From assembly GCF_023502425.1 (NCBI RefSeq), contig NZ_JAMFMA010000002.1, positions 186,001 through 250,000 on the forward strand: a DNA stretch of 64,000 bases. Reading direction: 5' to 3'. Positions 11,755 to 20,998 of this stretch are shown here, piece by piece (within the stretch, counting starts at the first letter, position 1; the number at the start of each line of letters is the position of its first letter). A program made the position numbers and the translations under genes. Below the pieces are notes generated by a model, which saw only the letters and a list, made by a program, of their open reading frames with translations, made no database searches and was not told the DNA's origin. Origin of the DNA: Flagellimonas spongiicola. Lineage in GTDB: Bacteria > Bacteroidota > Bacteroidia > Flavobacteriales > Flavobacteriaceae.

Positions 11755-13800
11755 CTATTCGTCGTTTGTCAAAAGCATTATTAAATGAGCGGCGCTCCAG
11801 CTAAAGTTTTTGGCATACAGGCCTTTTCCGGTCAAAGGATGATAATTCTCATGAATGGGTTTTCCCTTTTCCAATAAACCCTCGGCTCCAATAAGCAGTT
11901 TGAGGGTTATCTCATTTGCCTCTTTTTCATAGCCGTAGTTCCGAATCCCTTTGATTCCAAAATAGGCTTGATCCAACCAATTTGGCCCTCGCCAATAGCC
12001 GTTCATGGGGTCAAATTTTGGGTGATCTGCAGCCATTGTCTGAAAAGGAACTTTTACGTTGAACTTTTTGGGATCCATCATTTTATTTTTTACTATTTCA
12101 GCTTGTTGCTCATTGGCAACTTTGGCCCAAAGCGGAATCCAACCTTCACTTCCAGCTCCCTTTATAAAGGTATCACCATCCAGATTGGTATCATAGAACC
12201 ATCCTGCTTCTTCATCAAAAAATTGCGTTTGAATACGTGTTTTCAATTCTGACGCTTCTTGTTTCCATTTACTGGATTCTTCATTTAAACCCAAAATGGT
12301 TGCGATTTCAGCGAGATAGCCTTTTTCCGCGTATAAAAAAGCGTTTAAATCAACATTTTCTTGGTCCATGGAAAACGCATCCTTGGAATTTTGAAGCATT
12401 TTGGTAGAATCAAATCGAATAGCATTATCCATTCCACTTTCCCACTTGGCCGCAATAACGGTGCCGTCCGTGGATCCATACTCACATAACCCATCTTGAT
12501 CGTGATCGCGATCTGTATACCACCAAAGGTGGTACTTTTTTAATTTGGGATACATTTCGCTGGCAAAAAGGGGATCTGGGTTCTTTCGAAGTACTTTTGC
12601 AACGGCCCATGCTGCCAATGGAGGTTTGGTATCGCGATAATTATGGGCCTCTATGGTGGTATCGCGATAGACACAATCAACAATAAAACCATTCTCTTTT
12701 TGAAAATCGAACATGGCCCTAATTTGATCTTTCGCCAATTTGGGTGCATAAGCCGACAACCCCACTGAATGCTTCCACGAATCCCACGACCAAAAACCAT
12801 GAAACCATTCATAGTGATAGCTAGGAAACAAGCCCTGATGTTTTAACTCACCAGCTGGGATACGCCAATTGTTTTGTAGGGTAAGTAATGATTTCTCCAA
12901 AACGAATGAATACAGGGAATCCTTGAATTGTTCGGGTTGATTAGTCAACAAGGCATTTAATTGCTGTTCTTTCTCAATGCTGCGTTGTTCCAAAAGTGCC
13001 CCAAATTCGACATCCTCAATCCTTCGTTGTTCTTCATCCCATGAATATTCTGGAAAAATGAAGGTCTGTGATGCCAAAAATGATTTGGATTCACCAGGTT
13101 CCAAAACAACCAATTCAGAATTTGCCCGATAGGAATCCACAGAACCGGAAGAAATAGATAGGGAATCCCCCAAAAACTTTAGATACCCTTTGGCATTGCT
13201 ATATTCTGAATCAATTTGCACAAGATTTTCCTTAGTTTGAAATTTCAAGCCCGTTGTAAACAATTCCCCTGAATATTCCAGAATAAAATCAACCGAATTG
13301 CCGGAAACATTTTGGACTATCGTGCGCACCAAAGCCGTGTGTCCAGATAGATAAGTCAATTGTTGTTCTACTTGAAACTCGGCATCTTCGTACTTTACAT
13401 ACAATCTACTAGGAGTTCCATCCCATTCTATTAATGCATTTTCCCAATTTAGCTTTGGATTACCTTGTTGAGATACAAGATTGACCTGCATACTATTCTT
13501 GCTAGCCCAAACACCATTTTGCTGAGTCATCAAAAATGGGCCGGTAAATCCACCATATTTTTGCTTATTATCCGGTAAGCTAAAGCCAAACCAGGCCCCT
13601 TGATCAGAAAACACCAAAATATTACGGTCCCGAGGTGCATCTGGCACACCCACATAATCAATTATGTTTTTGGTAAATTCCCTATTCGTAATATCTTCAT
13701 TAGTCTTAGCTTGTTGCGGCTTCTGCTCACAACTGATCAAAAAAGATTGCAAAGCAATCAATGAAAGGAAGATTGGTCTCAATAGTTTCGTATCCATCAT
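11755..13800 (-). CDS. GH63-like glycoside hydrolase (MGH1/YgjK-type), lipoprotein
   Basis: A 681-residue exported protein with an N-terminal lipoprotein signal (lipobox LISC). An N-terminal beta-sandwich (to about 300) is followed by an (alpha/alpha)6 barrel. Recognisable barrel motifs are WFHGFWSWDSWKH (Asp340 is the likely general acid), DTKPPLAAWAV, WESGMDNAIRF, GAGSEGWIPLWA and YWRGPNWLDQAYFG. These fit the GH63/mannosylglycerate-hydrolase-like group; GH63 enzymes are inverting alpha-glucosidases, including E. coli YgjK. It is the first gene of the minus-strand operon, with only 3 bases before the kinase/M23/aminotransferase fusion. I infer an exo-alpha-glucosidase acting in the periplasm or at the surface. 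GH37/GH15-like relatives are the alternative assignment. Confidence 0.82.
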   Translation of the reverse strand: MMDTKLLRPIFLSLIALQSFLISCEQKPQQAKTNEDITNREFTKNIIDYVGVPDAPRDRNILVFSDQGAWFGFSLPDNKQKYGGFTGPFLMTQQNGVWASKNSMQVNLVSQQGNPKLNWENALIEWDGTPSRLYVKYEDAEFQVEQQLTYLSGHTALVRTIVQNVSGNSVDFILEYSGELFTTGLKFQTKENLVQIDSEYSNAKGYLKFLGDSLSISSGSVDSYRANSELVVLEPGESKSFLASQTFIFPEYSWDEEQRRIEDVEFGALLEQRSIEKEQQLNALLTNQPEQFKDSLYSFVLEKSLLTLQNNWRIPAGELKHQGLFPSYHYEWFHGFWSWDSWKHSVGLSAYAPKLAKDQIRAMFDFQKENGFIVDCVYRDTTIEAHNYRDTKPPLAAWAVAKVLRKNPDPLFASEMYPKLKKYHLWWYTDRDHDQDGLCEYGSTDGTVIAAKWESGMDNAIRFDSTKMLQNSKDAFSMDQENVDLNAFLYAEKGYLAEIATILGLNEESSKWKQEASELKTRIQTQFFDEEAGWFYDTNLDGDTFIKGAGSEGWIPLWAKVANEQQAEIVKNKMMDPKKFNVKVPFQTMAADHPKFDPMNGYWRGPNWLDQAYFGIKGIRNYGYEKEANEITLKLLIGAEGLLEKGKPIHENYHPLTGKGLYAKNFSWSAAHLIMLLTNDE

Positions 13801-13833
13801 TTATGGCTCAGTTAAAAGATTACTTTGATCTTT

Positions 13834-13863
13834 CAAACAATACGAACGAAGTGTAAATTTCAA
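13834..13863 (-). promoter_or_regulatory. candidate promoter of the GH63/fusion/GH2 operon
   Basis: On the minus strand, TTG (13861-13863) is followed after 18 bases by TATTGTTTG (13834-13842). This resembles the Bacteroidota TTG / TAnnTTTG promoter with one extra base in the -7 element. It lies 33 bases upstream of the ATG at 13800. Assigned by pattern only. Confidence 0.35.
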
Positions 13864-13967
13864 CGTAAGGAAAAAACGTCGATCAATTGGACGCTTGCAA
13901 TGTACAAAAATTTCATTGTAAAGATGAATGATCAAAATCTTTAGCTTTCCATTTTTTTAATAATAGC

Positions 13968-13975
13968 TATTTTTG
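13968..13975 (+). promoter_or_regulatory. candidate -7 element upstream of the ECF sigma gene
   Basis: TATTTTTG is an exact match to the Bacteroidota -7 consensus TAnnTTTG. No TTG lies at the usual -33 distance, so this may be weak or activator-dependent. A transcript from here would carry the 14005-14040 stem-loop in its leader. Confidence 0.35.
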
Positions 13976-14004
13976 ATTGTTACCTAGGTTTAATTTAATC
14001 CCCC

Positions 14005-14040
14005 ATTACGCCCTATTTTCTTAGGAAAATTCGGGGTAAT
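14005..14040 (+). promoter_or_regulatory. strong inverted repeat / stem-loop in the sigma-factor leader
   Basis: The two arms are ATTAC-g-CCC-t-ATTTTC and GAAAAT-tc-GGG-GTAAT around a TTAG tetraloop. That gives 14 paired bases with one bulge and one small internal mismatch. It ends 44 bases before the TTG start of the sigma gene. There is no T-tract after it, so it is not a standard terminator. It could be an operator or an RNA control element. Confidence 0.6.
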
Positions 14041-14084
14041 TGGAATTGGAGATGCGAAAGACCTGGTGCACTAGCTAATCTAAC

Positions 14085-14645
14085 TTGGACTCTAATTCAG
14101 TAATACAGGAAATTCGGAACCAAAACCAATTTGTCTACAAGAAGTTTTTTGAAGACACTTATCCGGAATTGGTCCACTATGCGAATAGTTACCTCTTTGA
14201 CCAAAACTGGAGTGAGGATATTGTTCAAGAGGTCTTTATCCATTTATGGGAAAAAGCAAATGAATTGGAAATCAAATCATCCCTTAAGGGATATTTGTAT
14301 TCAATGGTCCGGAATCGCTGCCTCAATTTTTTAAAATCACTTAAAATAACTGATGATGCGAAAGTATTGGATATGCAATCCATGCTTAGTTCAGATTATG
14401 ACTTGGAATTCTTTTCAAGTGATGACCTAAAAGTAATCCACCACCAATTGCTTAAAGTTGTAGAAGGGCTTCCCAGTAAAATGCAGCAAATCGTCAAAAT
14501 GCGCTTTATTGAAAACTACAAATATGTCGAAATTGCCGAAGAACTTGGTGTTTCGGTCAATACGGTAAAAACACAATTAAAAAGGGCCAAACTAAAAATA
14601 GGCGAGCAAATGGCCATGCTAATTGCACTGTTAATGACGCAATAA
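14085..14645 (+). CDS. ECF RNA polymerase sigma factor (FecI/RpoE-like)
   Basis: A 186-residue sigma-70 family ECF factor. Region 2 (about 15-85) includes WSEDIVQEVFIHLWEK. Region 4 (about 125-180) includes a helix-turn-helix with YVEIAEELGVSVNTVKTQLKRAK. The start is TTG at 14085; an in-frame stop lies three codons upstream and no ATG occurs before the conserved core. A FecR-type anti-sigma and a SusC with STN domain follow on the same strand. This is the standard Bacteroidota arrangement in which substrate binding at the outer membrane releases the sigma factor to activate the susCD genes. Confidence 0.93.
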   Translation: MDSNSVIQEIRNQNQFVYKKFFEDTYPELVHYANSYLFDQNWSEDIVQEVFIHLWEKANELEIKSSLKGYLYSMVRNRCLNFLKSLKITDDAKVLDMQSMLSSDYDLEFFSSDDLKVIHHQLLKVVEGLPSKMQQIVKMRFIENYKYVEIAEELGVSVNTVKTQLKRAKLKIGEQMAMLIALLMTQ

Positions 14646-14763
14646 ATGGCATTGTTTTTTACTGATTTCATTTTTTCAATTGCTTTTTTTTAAACTTTTT
14701 TCATTTTTTTGTCACCCATTTTACTTTTCTGATTGTCTAGTCTAAAAGCATGCAACTGATATA

Positions 14764-15888
14764 ATGGAATTTAAACTGATTCTTAAGAAGTTAAACAACA
14801 CGCTCACTAAAGCGGAAGGAGAGCAATTTGAAGCTTGGATCTCTGAATCAGAAACCCACAGATCTTATTTTGAAAAAGTTCAAAACAGCTACCAAGATAC
14901 TTCCAGCGTTGTAGATATAAGGAAAGGTTGGGAACGAATAAACTCAAAAATAAAATCGCCAAAGGGGGTTAGCACCTATTGGAAATATGCTGCCGCTGCA
15001 GTTATCATCTTGCTATTGACCCTTCCTTTTGTAATTCCTACAGAAACACCCGTAGATACAACAGCGCCTCAAGTTGTTGAAGAGTCCATTACTATTGGAA
15101 CCGATAAAGCCACGCTGACTTTGGAGGATGGAACGAAAGTAGCCCTTGAAAAAGGAAAAGCCTACACTACGCAAGCACTTACAAGTAATGGTCAGCAATT
15201 GGTTTATGCAGCGAACAAAGATGCAAATGGTCAAATAAAGCAAAACACCCTTACCATTCCCCGTGGTGGACAGTTTTATTTGGTATTGGCTGACGGTACA
15301 AAAGTATGGTTGAACTCAGATACCGAATTGAAGTACCCCGTTGATTTTGGACCAGATTCACCACGTAAAGTAGAACTTGTCTATGGTGAAGCGTATTTTG
15401 AAGTATCGCCAAGCATCCAAAATAATGGCACACATTTTCTTGTAGCAACACAAGGTCAAGAAGTGGATGTACTCGGAACGGAATTCAACATTAAGGCATT
15501 CCGTGAGGATACTTTTATAGAAACAACCTTGGTAAATGGAAAAGTGGCCATTAAGGACGGAAATTCCATTAACAACTTATCTCCTGGACTTCAATCGAAA
15601 ATAAATAAGACAACAAGGGAAATACGAATAGCGGCTACAGATGTATCCAACGTAATCTCTTGGAAAGATGGTTTGTTCAGCTTTAAGAACATGCCACTTG
15701 AAGAAATCATGAAAGTACTTTCCAGATGGTATGATGTAGATGTTAAAATAATGGATGGTGCAAAAGGAAAAATCACCTTTAACGGGGTATTCAACCGAAA
15801 TCAAGAACTCAAAAATATTCTTTCAATAATTGAAAACACGAACGAAGCCAAATTCAAAACACAAGGAAAAACAATTATGGTAGAATAA
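14764..15888 (+). CDS. FecR-family anti-sigma factor (DUF4974)
   Basis: A 374-residue inner-membrane signal transducer. The N-terminal cytoplasmic segment (1-70) would hold the sigma factor. A single transmembrane helix follows (about 72-90, YAAAAVIILLLTLPFV), then the periplasmic FecR domain (about 155-255; IPRGGQFYLVLADGTKVWLNSDTELKYP, here read as two adjoining conserved pieces) and a C-terminal DUF4974/STN-like domain (about 295-370; LEEIMKVLSRWYDVDV). The periplasmic part is expected to contact the STN domain of the adjacent SusC. The 118 bases between it and the sigma gene are very T-rich, with no clear terminator hairpin. Confidence 0.93.
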   Translation: MEFKLILKKLNNTLTKAEGEQFEAWISESETHRSYFEKVQNSYQDTSSVVDIRKGWERINSKIKSPKGVSTYWKYAAAAVIILLLTLPFVIPTETPVDTTAPQVVEESITIGTDKATLTLEDGTKVALEKGKAYTTQALTSNGQQLVYAANKDANGQIKQNTLTIPRGGQFYLVLADGTKVWLNSDTELKYPVDFGPDSPRKVELVYGEAYFEVSPSIQNNGTHFLVATQGQEVDVLGTEFNIKAFREDTFIETTLVNGKVAIKDGNSINNLSPGLQSKINKTTREIRIAATDVSNVISWKDGLFSFKNMPLEEIMKVLSRWYDVDVKIMDGAKGKITFNGVFNRNQELKNILSIIENTNEAKFKTQGKTIMVE

Positions 15889-15893
15889 AAAAA

Positions 15894-15933
15894 GGGATGG
15901 AGCTTAGACCTGGACAATTTAAACTTCCATCCC
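15894..15933 (+). terminator. long-loop inverted repeat between anti-sigma and susC
   Basis: GGGATGGA (15894-15901) pairs exactly with TCCATCCC (15926-15933) across a 24-base loop, just after the FecR stop codon and before susC. There is no following T-tract. It may attenuate read-through or mark a processing site, which would let susC be expressed at a different level from the regulator genes. Confidence 0.35.
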
Positions 15934-15980
15934 ATGTCGATCAATTAATTAAATATTAACTAACTAACAACTTCAAATTT

Positions 15981-18900
15981 ATGAAAACAAAATTTGTTGG
16001 GCTACCTATGTTATATAGGAAAAAGCTCCTGTTTGTCATTATGAGGACCTTTATCTTTTTATTTTGCATAGCGTCTTTTGGTTTTAGTACCAAAATAGGA
16101 TTCTCGCAGGACAAAAAAATTGTAATCGATGCGAACCAAGAACTAACCGTTGAGGAAGTCTTCGATTTGATTCGGGAACAAACGGACTATTCGTTCATTT
16201 ACCGTTCCGACCTTTTTGCCAATGCCCCTAAAGTGGCCGTGAAAAAAGGTAAGACCAAAATCAATCAATTGTTACAGCGCACGCTGTCTTTTGCAAATTT
16301 TGAATATCAACTTTCCAACGAAGGATCTATACTATTAATAAAACAATCGAACACGCCAACTCCTGTTCTTAAAAAAATCCAGCAGGTTGTATCAGGCACG
16401 GTCACCGATAAAGATGGTGTTCCGCTCCCAGGCGCTACGGTGAACTTGAAGGAAGATAGTACTGTTGGTACCCAAGCGGATTTTGATGGTAATTATTCCA
16501 TTGAGGTGCCAAATGGTGAATCTACTTTAGTATTCAGATACCTTGGATTCATTACCAAGGAAGTTGTAGTAGGCAGCCAAACTTCAATCAATGTTGTGCT
16601 AGAAGAGGATGCGCAAGGTTTGGAAGAAGTCATCCTAGTTGGTTTCGGTACGCAAAGAAAGGCTGAATTGACAGCGGCGATTTCTTCTGTAAATGTAGAG
16701 GAAATCCAAAAGATACCGACCGCTAATGTAGCCACTTCATTACAAGGACAAGTTGCAGGTTTGAACGTTGCCATTGCGACTGGAGCCCCAGGTAGTAATC
16801 CAATTATCCGGATCAGGGGATTGGGTACTATAGGAAACAACAATCCTTTGGTAGTAATTGACGGTATTCCAGGTGACCTCTCTTACATTAATCCTTCAGA
16901 TATTGAAGACATAAGTATTCTACGAGATGCTTCTGCAGCAACAATTTATGGATCCCGAGCTTCTAATGGTGTTGTGATCGTAACCACCAAAAGAGGAAAA
17001 ACCGGAGATCCACGTGTTACAATTGGTTCATATGCAAGTACCCAATGGGTAAGCGATAATGTTGATGTAGCTAATAGAGATCAGCACAATCAAATAAAAT
17101 TAGAGGCTTTTGCCAATGCAGGGGACACTCCAGCACCTTATCTGACCAACGGAACCCAATATGCGGATTCTGATTGGGTAGGAGCTTATATAGACAATGC
17201 ATTTGAACAAAAGCACGATATCGGAATTTCCGGGGGTACTGAAAACATGAAGTACAATTTCTCCGCAGGGTATTTTGAAAATACAGGTACGGTCGTAAAT
17301 ACAGACTTCAACCGATCGAGCACCCGTTTCAACTTGGATTTTGACCTGTTGGACGGACGTCTGAATATCGCCCCTGGGGTGAGTTACACCAGAGAAAACA
17401 CTAAAGGAATTTTTGAGCCAATTGGGGGAGGAAATGCAAGTTTCTCTCCATTCCTCCAGATTTATCAGCAACTACCGCACAAGGAAATTTTTGATAACAA
17501 TTCGTTAAGCGGTTTTGCTACACCACCACCGGAATTAGGTTCTGGTAACCCTGTAGGTGAGTCGGAATTAAACGACAGAGCAGATCAAGATGATTATTTG
17601 CAATTCAACGTTTCTGCCACCTTAAAACTATTTGATGGTTTAAGCTATAAATTCCAATACGGTGCTAACGTTGAGAATACGCATTTTTCCAACTTCTTAC
17701 CTACATATAATTTCGGACCACAGGCCATTAATGAAAATCCATTTTTGAGCGAAAACAGAACGCGAACCAATGAGTGGACATTGAACAACACTTTGAACTA
17801 TCGCAAGTCTTTTGGCCCTCACGATATAGAAGCATTATTGGGTGTATCCCGAGAGAAGAGCGAATTCAGGTCTGTTGGCGGTTCCAATAACGAATTGGCA
17901 TCCGATCAATTAAGAGCGTTAAGTTCAGGAATTGGCGATGAGTCCTCCTTTGGTTTCAACTCCACAAGTACATTGCAATCCTACTTTGGCCGTCTTAGTT
18001 ACGATTTTGATGATAAGTACTATGTTCAAGGTAGTATTAGACGTGATGGTTCTTCACGATTTGCATCTACTAACAAGTATGGTACTTTTTATTCGGTATC
18101 ACTTGGTTGGGCCATTCATAACGAAGACTTCTTCAATTCAGAGGTCATCAGTCAGTTCAAGCCAAGATTTAGCTACGGTACTTTAGGAAACCAATTAATT
18201 GGAGATCATTTGTTCTTGGCAAGAATCGGTTCAGGTGGGCAACAATTAAACTATCCCTTTGGAGAAGGTGCAAGTCAACCAGTTGTTGTGGGAGCCATCA
18301 GTACTTCGCTTCCTACGCCAGATATACAGTGGGAAGAAACTGCGACTACAAATATTGGTGTTGATTTAGGGTTCCTTCAAAACCAAGTAAAGTTTTCTTT
18401 TGATTACTTTACCTCCAAGACTACTGACATGTTGGTAAATGTCCCAATTCCTGCTACTTCTGGTATTACGGCTTTCCCACTTACCAATGGCGGTAACTTG
18501 GAAAACAATGGTTGGGAATTCTCTGCATCCTATAACAATGGATCAGGTAATGATTTTACATATAGCATCAGTGCCAACATCAGCGGAACATCCAACGAAG
18601 TAACCCAATTGGGTGTAGCAGATGAATCGTTCACAGATGGATTTATCGAGTTCAACAACTTCCCAACAACTAGAACGGAAGTGGGTGGTGAAATTGGTAG
18701 GTTCTATTTGTATGAAGCCGATGGTATTTTCCAAACCCAAGCAGAAGTTGATGCACATGGTGTACAACCTAATGCAGCTCCTGGTGACTTAAGGTTTGTT
18801 GACACCAATGGCGATGGAACCCTAGATGACGATGACAAACAATTCATGGGCAGTGGACTACCAGATTTTGAATATGGTATCAATTTTAACGCTTCTTACA

Positions 18901-19352
18901 AGAATTTTGATTTAAGTCTTTTCTTCCAAGGCACGCATGGAAATAACATCTACAATGGTGTTAGAATGTGGCTTTACAGAACCGATAGATCTAATATGTC
19001 AGCTGACCTTGTTAACGCATGGACACCTCAGAACACGAATACCAATGTACCAAGGAATGTTTTTGGTGACCCTAACAACAACATTAGACCATCCAGTTAT
19101 TTCTTGGAAGACGGTTCTTATTTTAGATTGAGAAATGCACAGATTGGCTATACTTTCCCTGATAACATTATGGAGAAAATGCCAATTGATAACCTTCGTC
19201 TGTATTTAACAGCTACCAATTTGTTCACCATCACCGACTATTCCGGTTTTGATCCTGCGCTAGGAAATGGTGGAACATTTACAAGAGGTGTAGATAGAGG
19301 ATTCTATCCATTGTCCAAGTCTTTGATTTTTGGATTGACCTTATCGTTATAA
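15981..19352 (+). CDS. SusC/RagA-family TonB-linked outer-membrane transporter with STN domain
   Basis: A 1123-residue TonB-dependent transporter. After the signal peptide (to about residue 48) comes an STN secretin/TonB signalling domain (about 50-125; LTVEEVFDLIREQTDYSFIY), which marks transporters that signal to a FecR anti-sigma. Next are a carboxypeptidase-regulatory-like domain (about 135-215; GTVTDKDGVPLPGATVNLKE), a plug (about 220-340; VVIDGIPGDLSYINPSDIEDI), and the barrel ending SLIFGLTLSL. It forms a lidded pore with the SusD that follows, importing an oligomer too large for porins. Substrate cannot be read from the sequence; the divergent glycosidase operon is the best clue. Confidence 0.96.
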   Translation: MKTKFVGLPMLYRKKLLFVIMRTFIFLFCIASFGFSTKIGFSQDKKIVIDANQELTVEEVFDLIREQTDYSFIYRSDLFANAPKVAVKKGKTKINQLLQRTLSFANFEYQLSNEGSILLIKQSNTPTPVLKKIQQVVSGTVTDKDGVPLPGATVNLKEDSTVGTQADFDGNYSIEVPNGESTLVFRYLGFITKEVVVGSQTSINVVLEEDAQGLEEVILVGFGTQRKAELTAAISSVNVEEIQKIPTANVATSLQGQVAGLNVAIATGAPGSNPIIRIRGLGTIGNNNPLVVIDGIPGDLSYINPSDIEDISILRDASAATIYGSRASNGVVIVTTKRGKTGDPRVTIGSYASTQWVSDNVDVANRDQHNQIKLEAFANAGDTPAPYLTNGTQYADSDWVGAYIDNAFEQKHDIGISGGTENMKYNFSAGYFENTGTVVNTDFNRSSTRFNLDFDLLDGRLNIAPGVSYTRENTKGIFEPIGGGNASFSPFLQIYQQLPHKEIFDNNSLSGFATPPPELGSGNPVGESELNDRADQDDYLQFNVSATLKLFDGLSYKFQYGANVENTHFSNFLPTYNFGPQAINENPFLSENRTRTNEWTLNNTLNYRKSFGPHDIEALLGVSREKSEFRSVGGSNNELASDQLRALSSGIGDESSFGFNSTSTLQSYFGRLSYDFDDKYYVQGSIRRDGSSRFASTNKYGTFYSVSLGWAIHNEDFFNSEVISQFKPRFSYGTLGNQLIGDHLFLARIGSGGQQLNYPFGEGASQPVVVGAISTSLPTPDIQWEETATTNIGVDLGFLQNQVKFSFDYFTSKTTDMLVNVPIPATSGITAFPLTNGGNLENNGWEFSASYNNGSGNDFTYSISANISGTSNEVTQLGVADESFTDGFIEFNNFPTTRTEVGGEIGRFYLYEADGIFQTQAEVDAHGVQPNAAPGDLRFVDTNGDGTLDDDDKQFMGSGLPDFEYGINFNASYKNFDLSLFFQGTHGNNIYNGVRMWLYRTDRSNMSADLVNAWTPQNTNTNVPRNVFGDPNNNIRPSSYFLEDGSYFRLRNAQIGYTFPDNIMEKMPIDNLRLYLTATNLFTITDYSGFDPALGNGGTFTRGVDRGFYPLSKSLIFGLTLSL

Positions 19353-19375
19353 TTAAAAAATTGAACAACATAATT

Positions 19376-20905
19376 ATGAAGATCATGAGAAGGAATAAGT
19401 ATATCATAATCGTGATTTTAGCCATACTTGGTCTAAATTCATGCTCAGATGACTTTATCGAGGTCGAAAACAAGGAAGTCTTGACAGATTCAAGTTTTTG
19501 GCAAACCGAAGACCATGCTTTACAAGCATTGACCTCAACCTATGCAGCTTTGCACAGTTCCAGTGGAAGTAAATGGGCATTTTTTGAGGAAATTTATACT
19601 GCCATGGCCTACAAGGCAGATGATATGATAAATAACACCGCAGAGACCTACAGCAGGGCCTTGGCGAGTTTTACAAATACTACAGAAGAAAGTGGACCTT
19701 TCAATATTTGGCGAAGTGCTTATGCCGGTATAGGCAGAGCCAATCAAATTTTGGAAAGAGTTCCGGAAATGGAAGCTTTATCTCAGGAAACCAAAGATGT
19801 AATTGTAGCGGAAGCTAAATTCCTAAGAGCCTACTATTACTTCTGGTTAGTGACCGGTTTTGAGAACGTGCCTTTGGTGACCACCTACGAAACCTCTCCA
19901 GAAAGTTTGTTTCCTAGTCAAGCTAGCACTGCAGAGGTTTGGGCACAAATTGAAACTGATTTAATGGAAGCCGAGGCAAATCTTGTTACGGAGCATGCAG
20001 CCGAATGGCGTGGTCGTGCCACGGTAGGTTCTGCAAGTGCATTATTGGGTAAGGCCTATTTGTTCCAAGAAAAATGGACCGAAGCCGAAGCTAAGTTCGC
20101 ACAAGTAGTAGCCATGGATTACGATTTATTGGAGAACTATGAAGACAATTTCAATGGTCGTGGGGAAAACGGTGCTGAAAGTGTTTTTGAAATCCAGTTC
20201 ACGGGCGACCGTTCCAACGGAAATGATGAACGTCAAGTATTCAATTTCGAGGTTTCGCCATACGCTTTTGGTGGTTGGGAATTGTTTTACCCATCACAGT
20301 GGTTGGTAGACGAGATGCGAACCGATTTAAACACTGATGGCGACCCAAGTGATCGAGTATATGCAAGTATCTTTTTTGATGATCCAGGCTCGGAAATGTA
20401 CAGCAGGGACATTGATGATAACGTAGCCTATACTGATGCTGCTGGGGATTTAAACCATCCAAAGTACTTTAAAAAGTACTCCTTCAATGAGGATACTAAT
20501 TTTTACAACGGTACCAACATTGCTGTAATCCGCTTTGCCGACGTATTGTTGATGTATGCCGAAGCCTTGAATGAAAACGGTAAAACCACGGAAGCAATTG
20601 CTGAAGTCAATAAGGTAAGGGAACGTGGAGGAGCAGTCCCTTTAGCAGCTATGTCTCAAAGCGATTTGCGTACGCAAATCCGTCATCATGAAAGACCAGT
20701 GGAATTATCCATGGAATTCGGTATCCGTTGGTTTGATTTATACAGATGGCAACGTGGCAGTACTGCAACAGAATCCATTGGAACAACCTTGGAAAACCAT
20801 GGCAAACCATTTGCTGAGAACTTCCAAGATAAACATATACTCTACCCAATTCCTTTGCAAGAGATTAACATCAATGAGAATCTCGACCAAAATCCGGGGT
20901 GGTAA
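19376..20905 (+). CDS. RagB/SusD-family nutrient-binding lipoprotein
   Basis: This is the surface lid of the SusCD complex, about 510 residues. I prefer the ATG at 19376 (MKIMRRNKYIIIVILAILGLNSC) to the TTG at 19361, because it gives a compact lipoprotein signal with lipobox LNSC. The N-terminal SusD-like region and C-terminal RagB/SusD domain are recognisable (AKFLRAYYYFWLV, IRFADVLLMYAEALNE, ELSMEFGIRWFDLYRW). It starts 23 bases after susC. Lipid-anchored SusD proteins bind the incoming glycan or peptide and hinge over the barrel. Confidence 0.95.
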   Translation: MKIMRRNKYIIIVILAILGLNSCSDDFIEVENKEVLTDSSFWQTEDHALQALTSTYAALHSSSGSKWAFFEEIYTAMAYKADDMINNTAETYSRALASFTNTTEESGPFNIWRSAYAGIGRANQILERVPEMEALSQETKDVIVAEAKFLRAYYYFWLVTGFENVPLVTTYETSPESLFPSQASTAEVWAQIETDLMEAEANLVTEHAAEWRGRATVGSASALLGKAYLFQEKWTEAEAKFAQVVAMDYDLLENYEDNFNGRGENGAESVFEIQFTGDRSNGNDERQVFNFEVSPYAFGGWELFYPSQWLVDEMRTDLNTDGDPSDRVYASIFFDDPGSEMYSRDIDDNVAYTDAAGDLNHPKYFKKYSFNEDTNFYNGTNIAVIRFADVLLMYAEALNENGKTTEAIAEVNKVRERGGAVPLAAMSQSDLRTQIRHHERPVELSMEFGIRWFDLYRWQRGSTATESIGTTLENHGKPFAENFQDKHILYPIPLQEININENLDQNPGW

Positions 20906-20942
20906 AATTTTAATCTGGTAGTTAGTTTTAAGTTTAGTTTAG

Positions 20943-20985
20943 ACAACAACACCTAAGGGTAGGCGTACCTTTAGGTGTTTGTTGT
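20943..20985 (+). promoter_or_regulatory. long stem-loop between susD and the FG-GAP gene
   Basis: ACAACAACACCTAAGGG (20943-20959) pairs with CCTTTAGGTGTTTGTTGT (20968-20985). That is about 17 pairs with one G-U and one bulged T. It ends 13 bases before the downstream ATG. With no T-run after it, a partial terminator, an RNase stop protecting the susCD message, or translational control of the next gene are all possible. Confidence 0.6.
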
Positions 20986-20998
20986 ATCCATAAGAATC

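Noticed and set aside
13801..14084. Possible small RNA or riboswitch in the largest gap
   Set aside because: Only the 14005-14040 stem-loop stands out. I see no multi-helix fold or known riboswitch core, so it is listed as a stem-loop only.
16493..16843. Antisense open frame inside susC
   Set aside because: Opposite to a strongly conserved coding sequence; its Pro/Ser-rich translation is what a reverse reading of the plug region gives.
20975..20998. GTG at 20975 as the start of the FG-GAP lipoprotein
   Set aside because: It lies within the right arm of the hairpin and adds residues before a lipoprotein signal that is already complete from ATG 20999.
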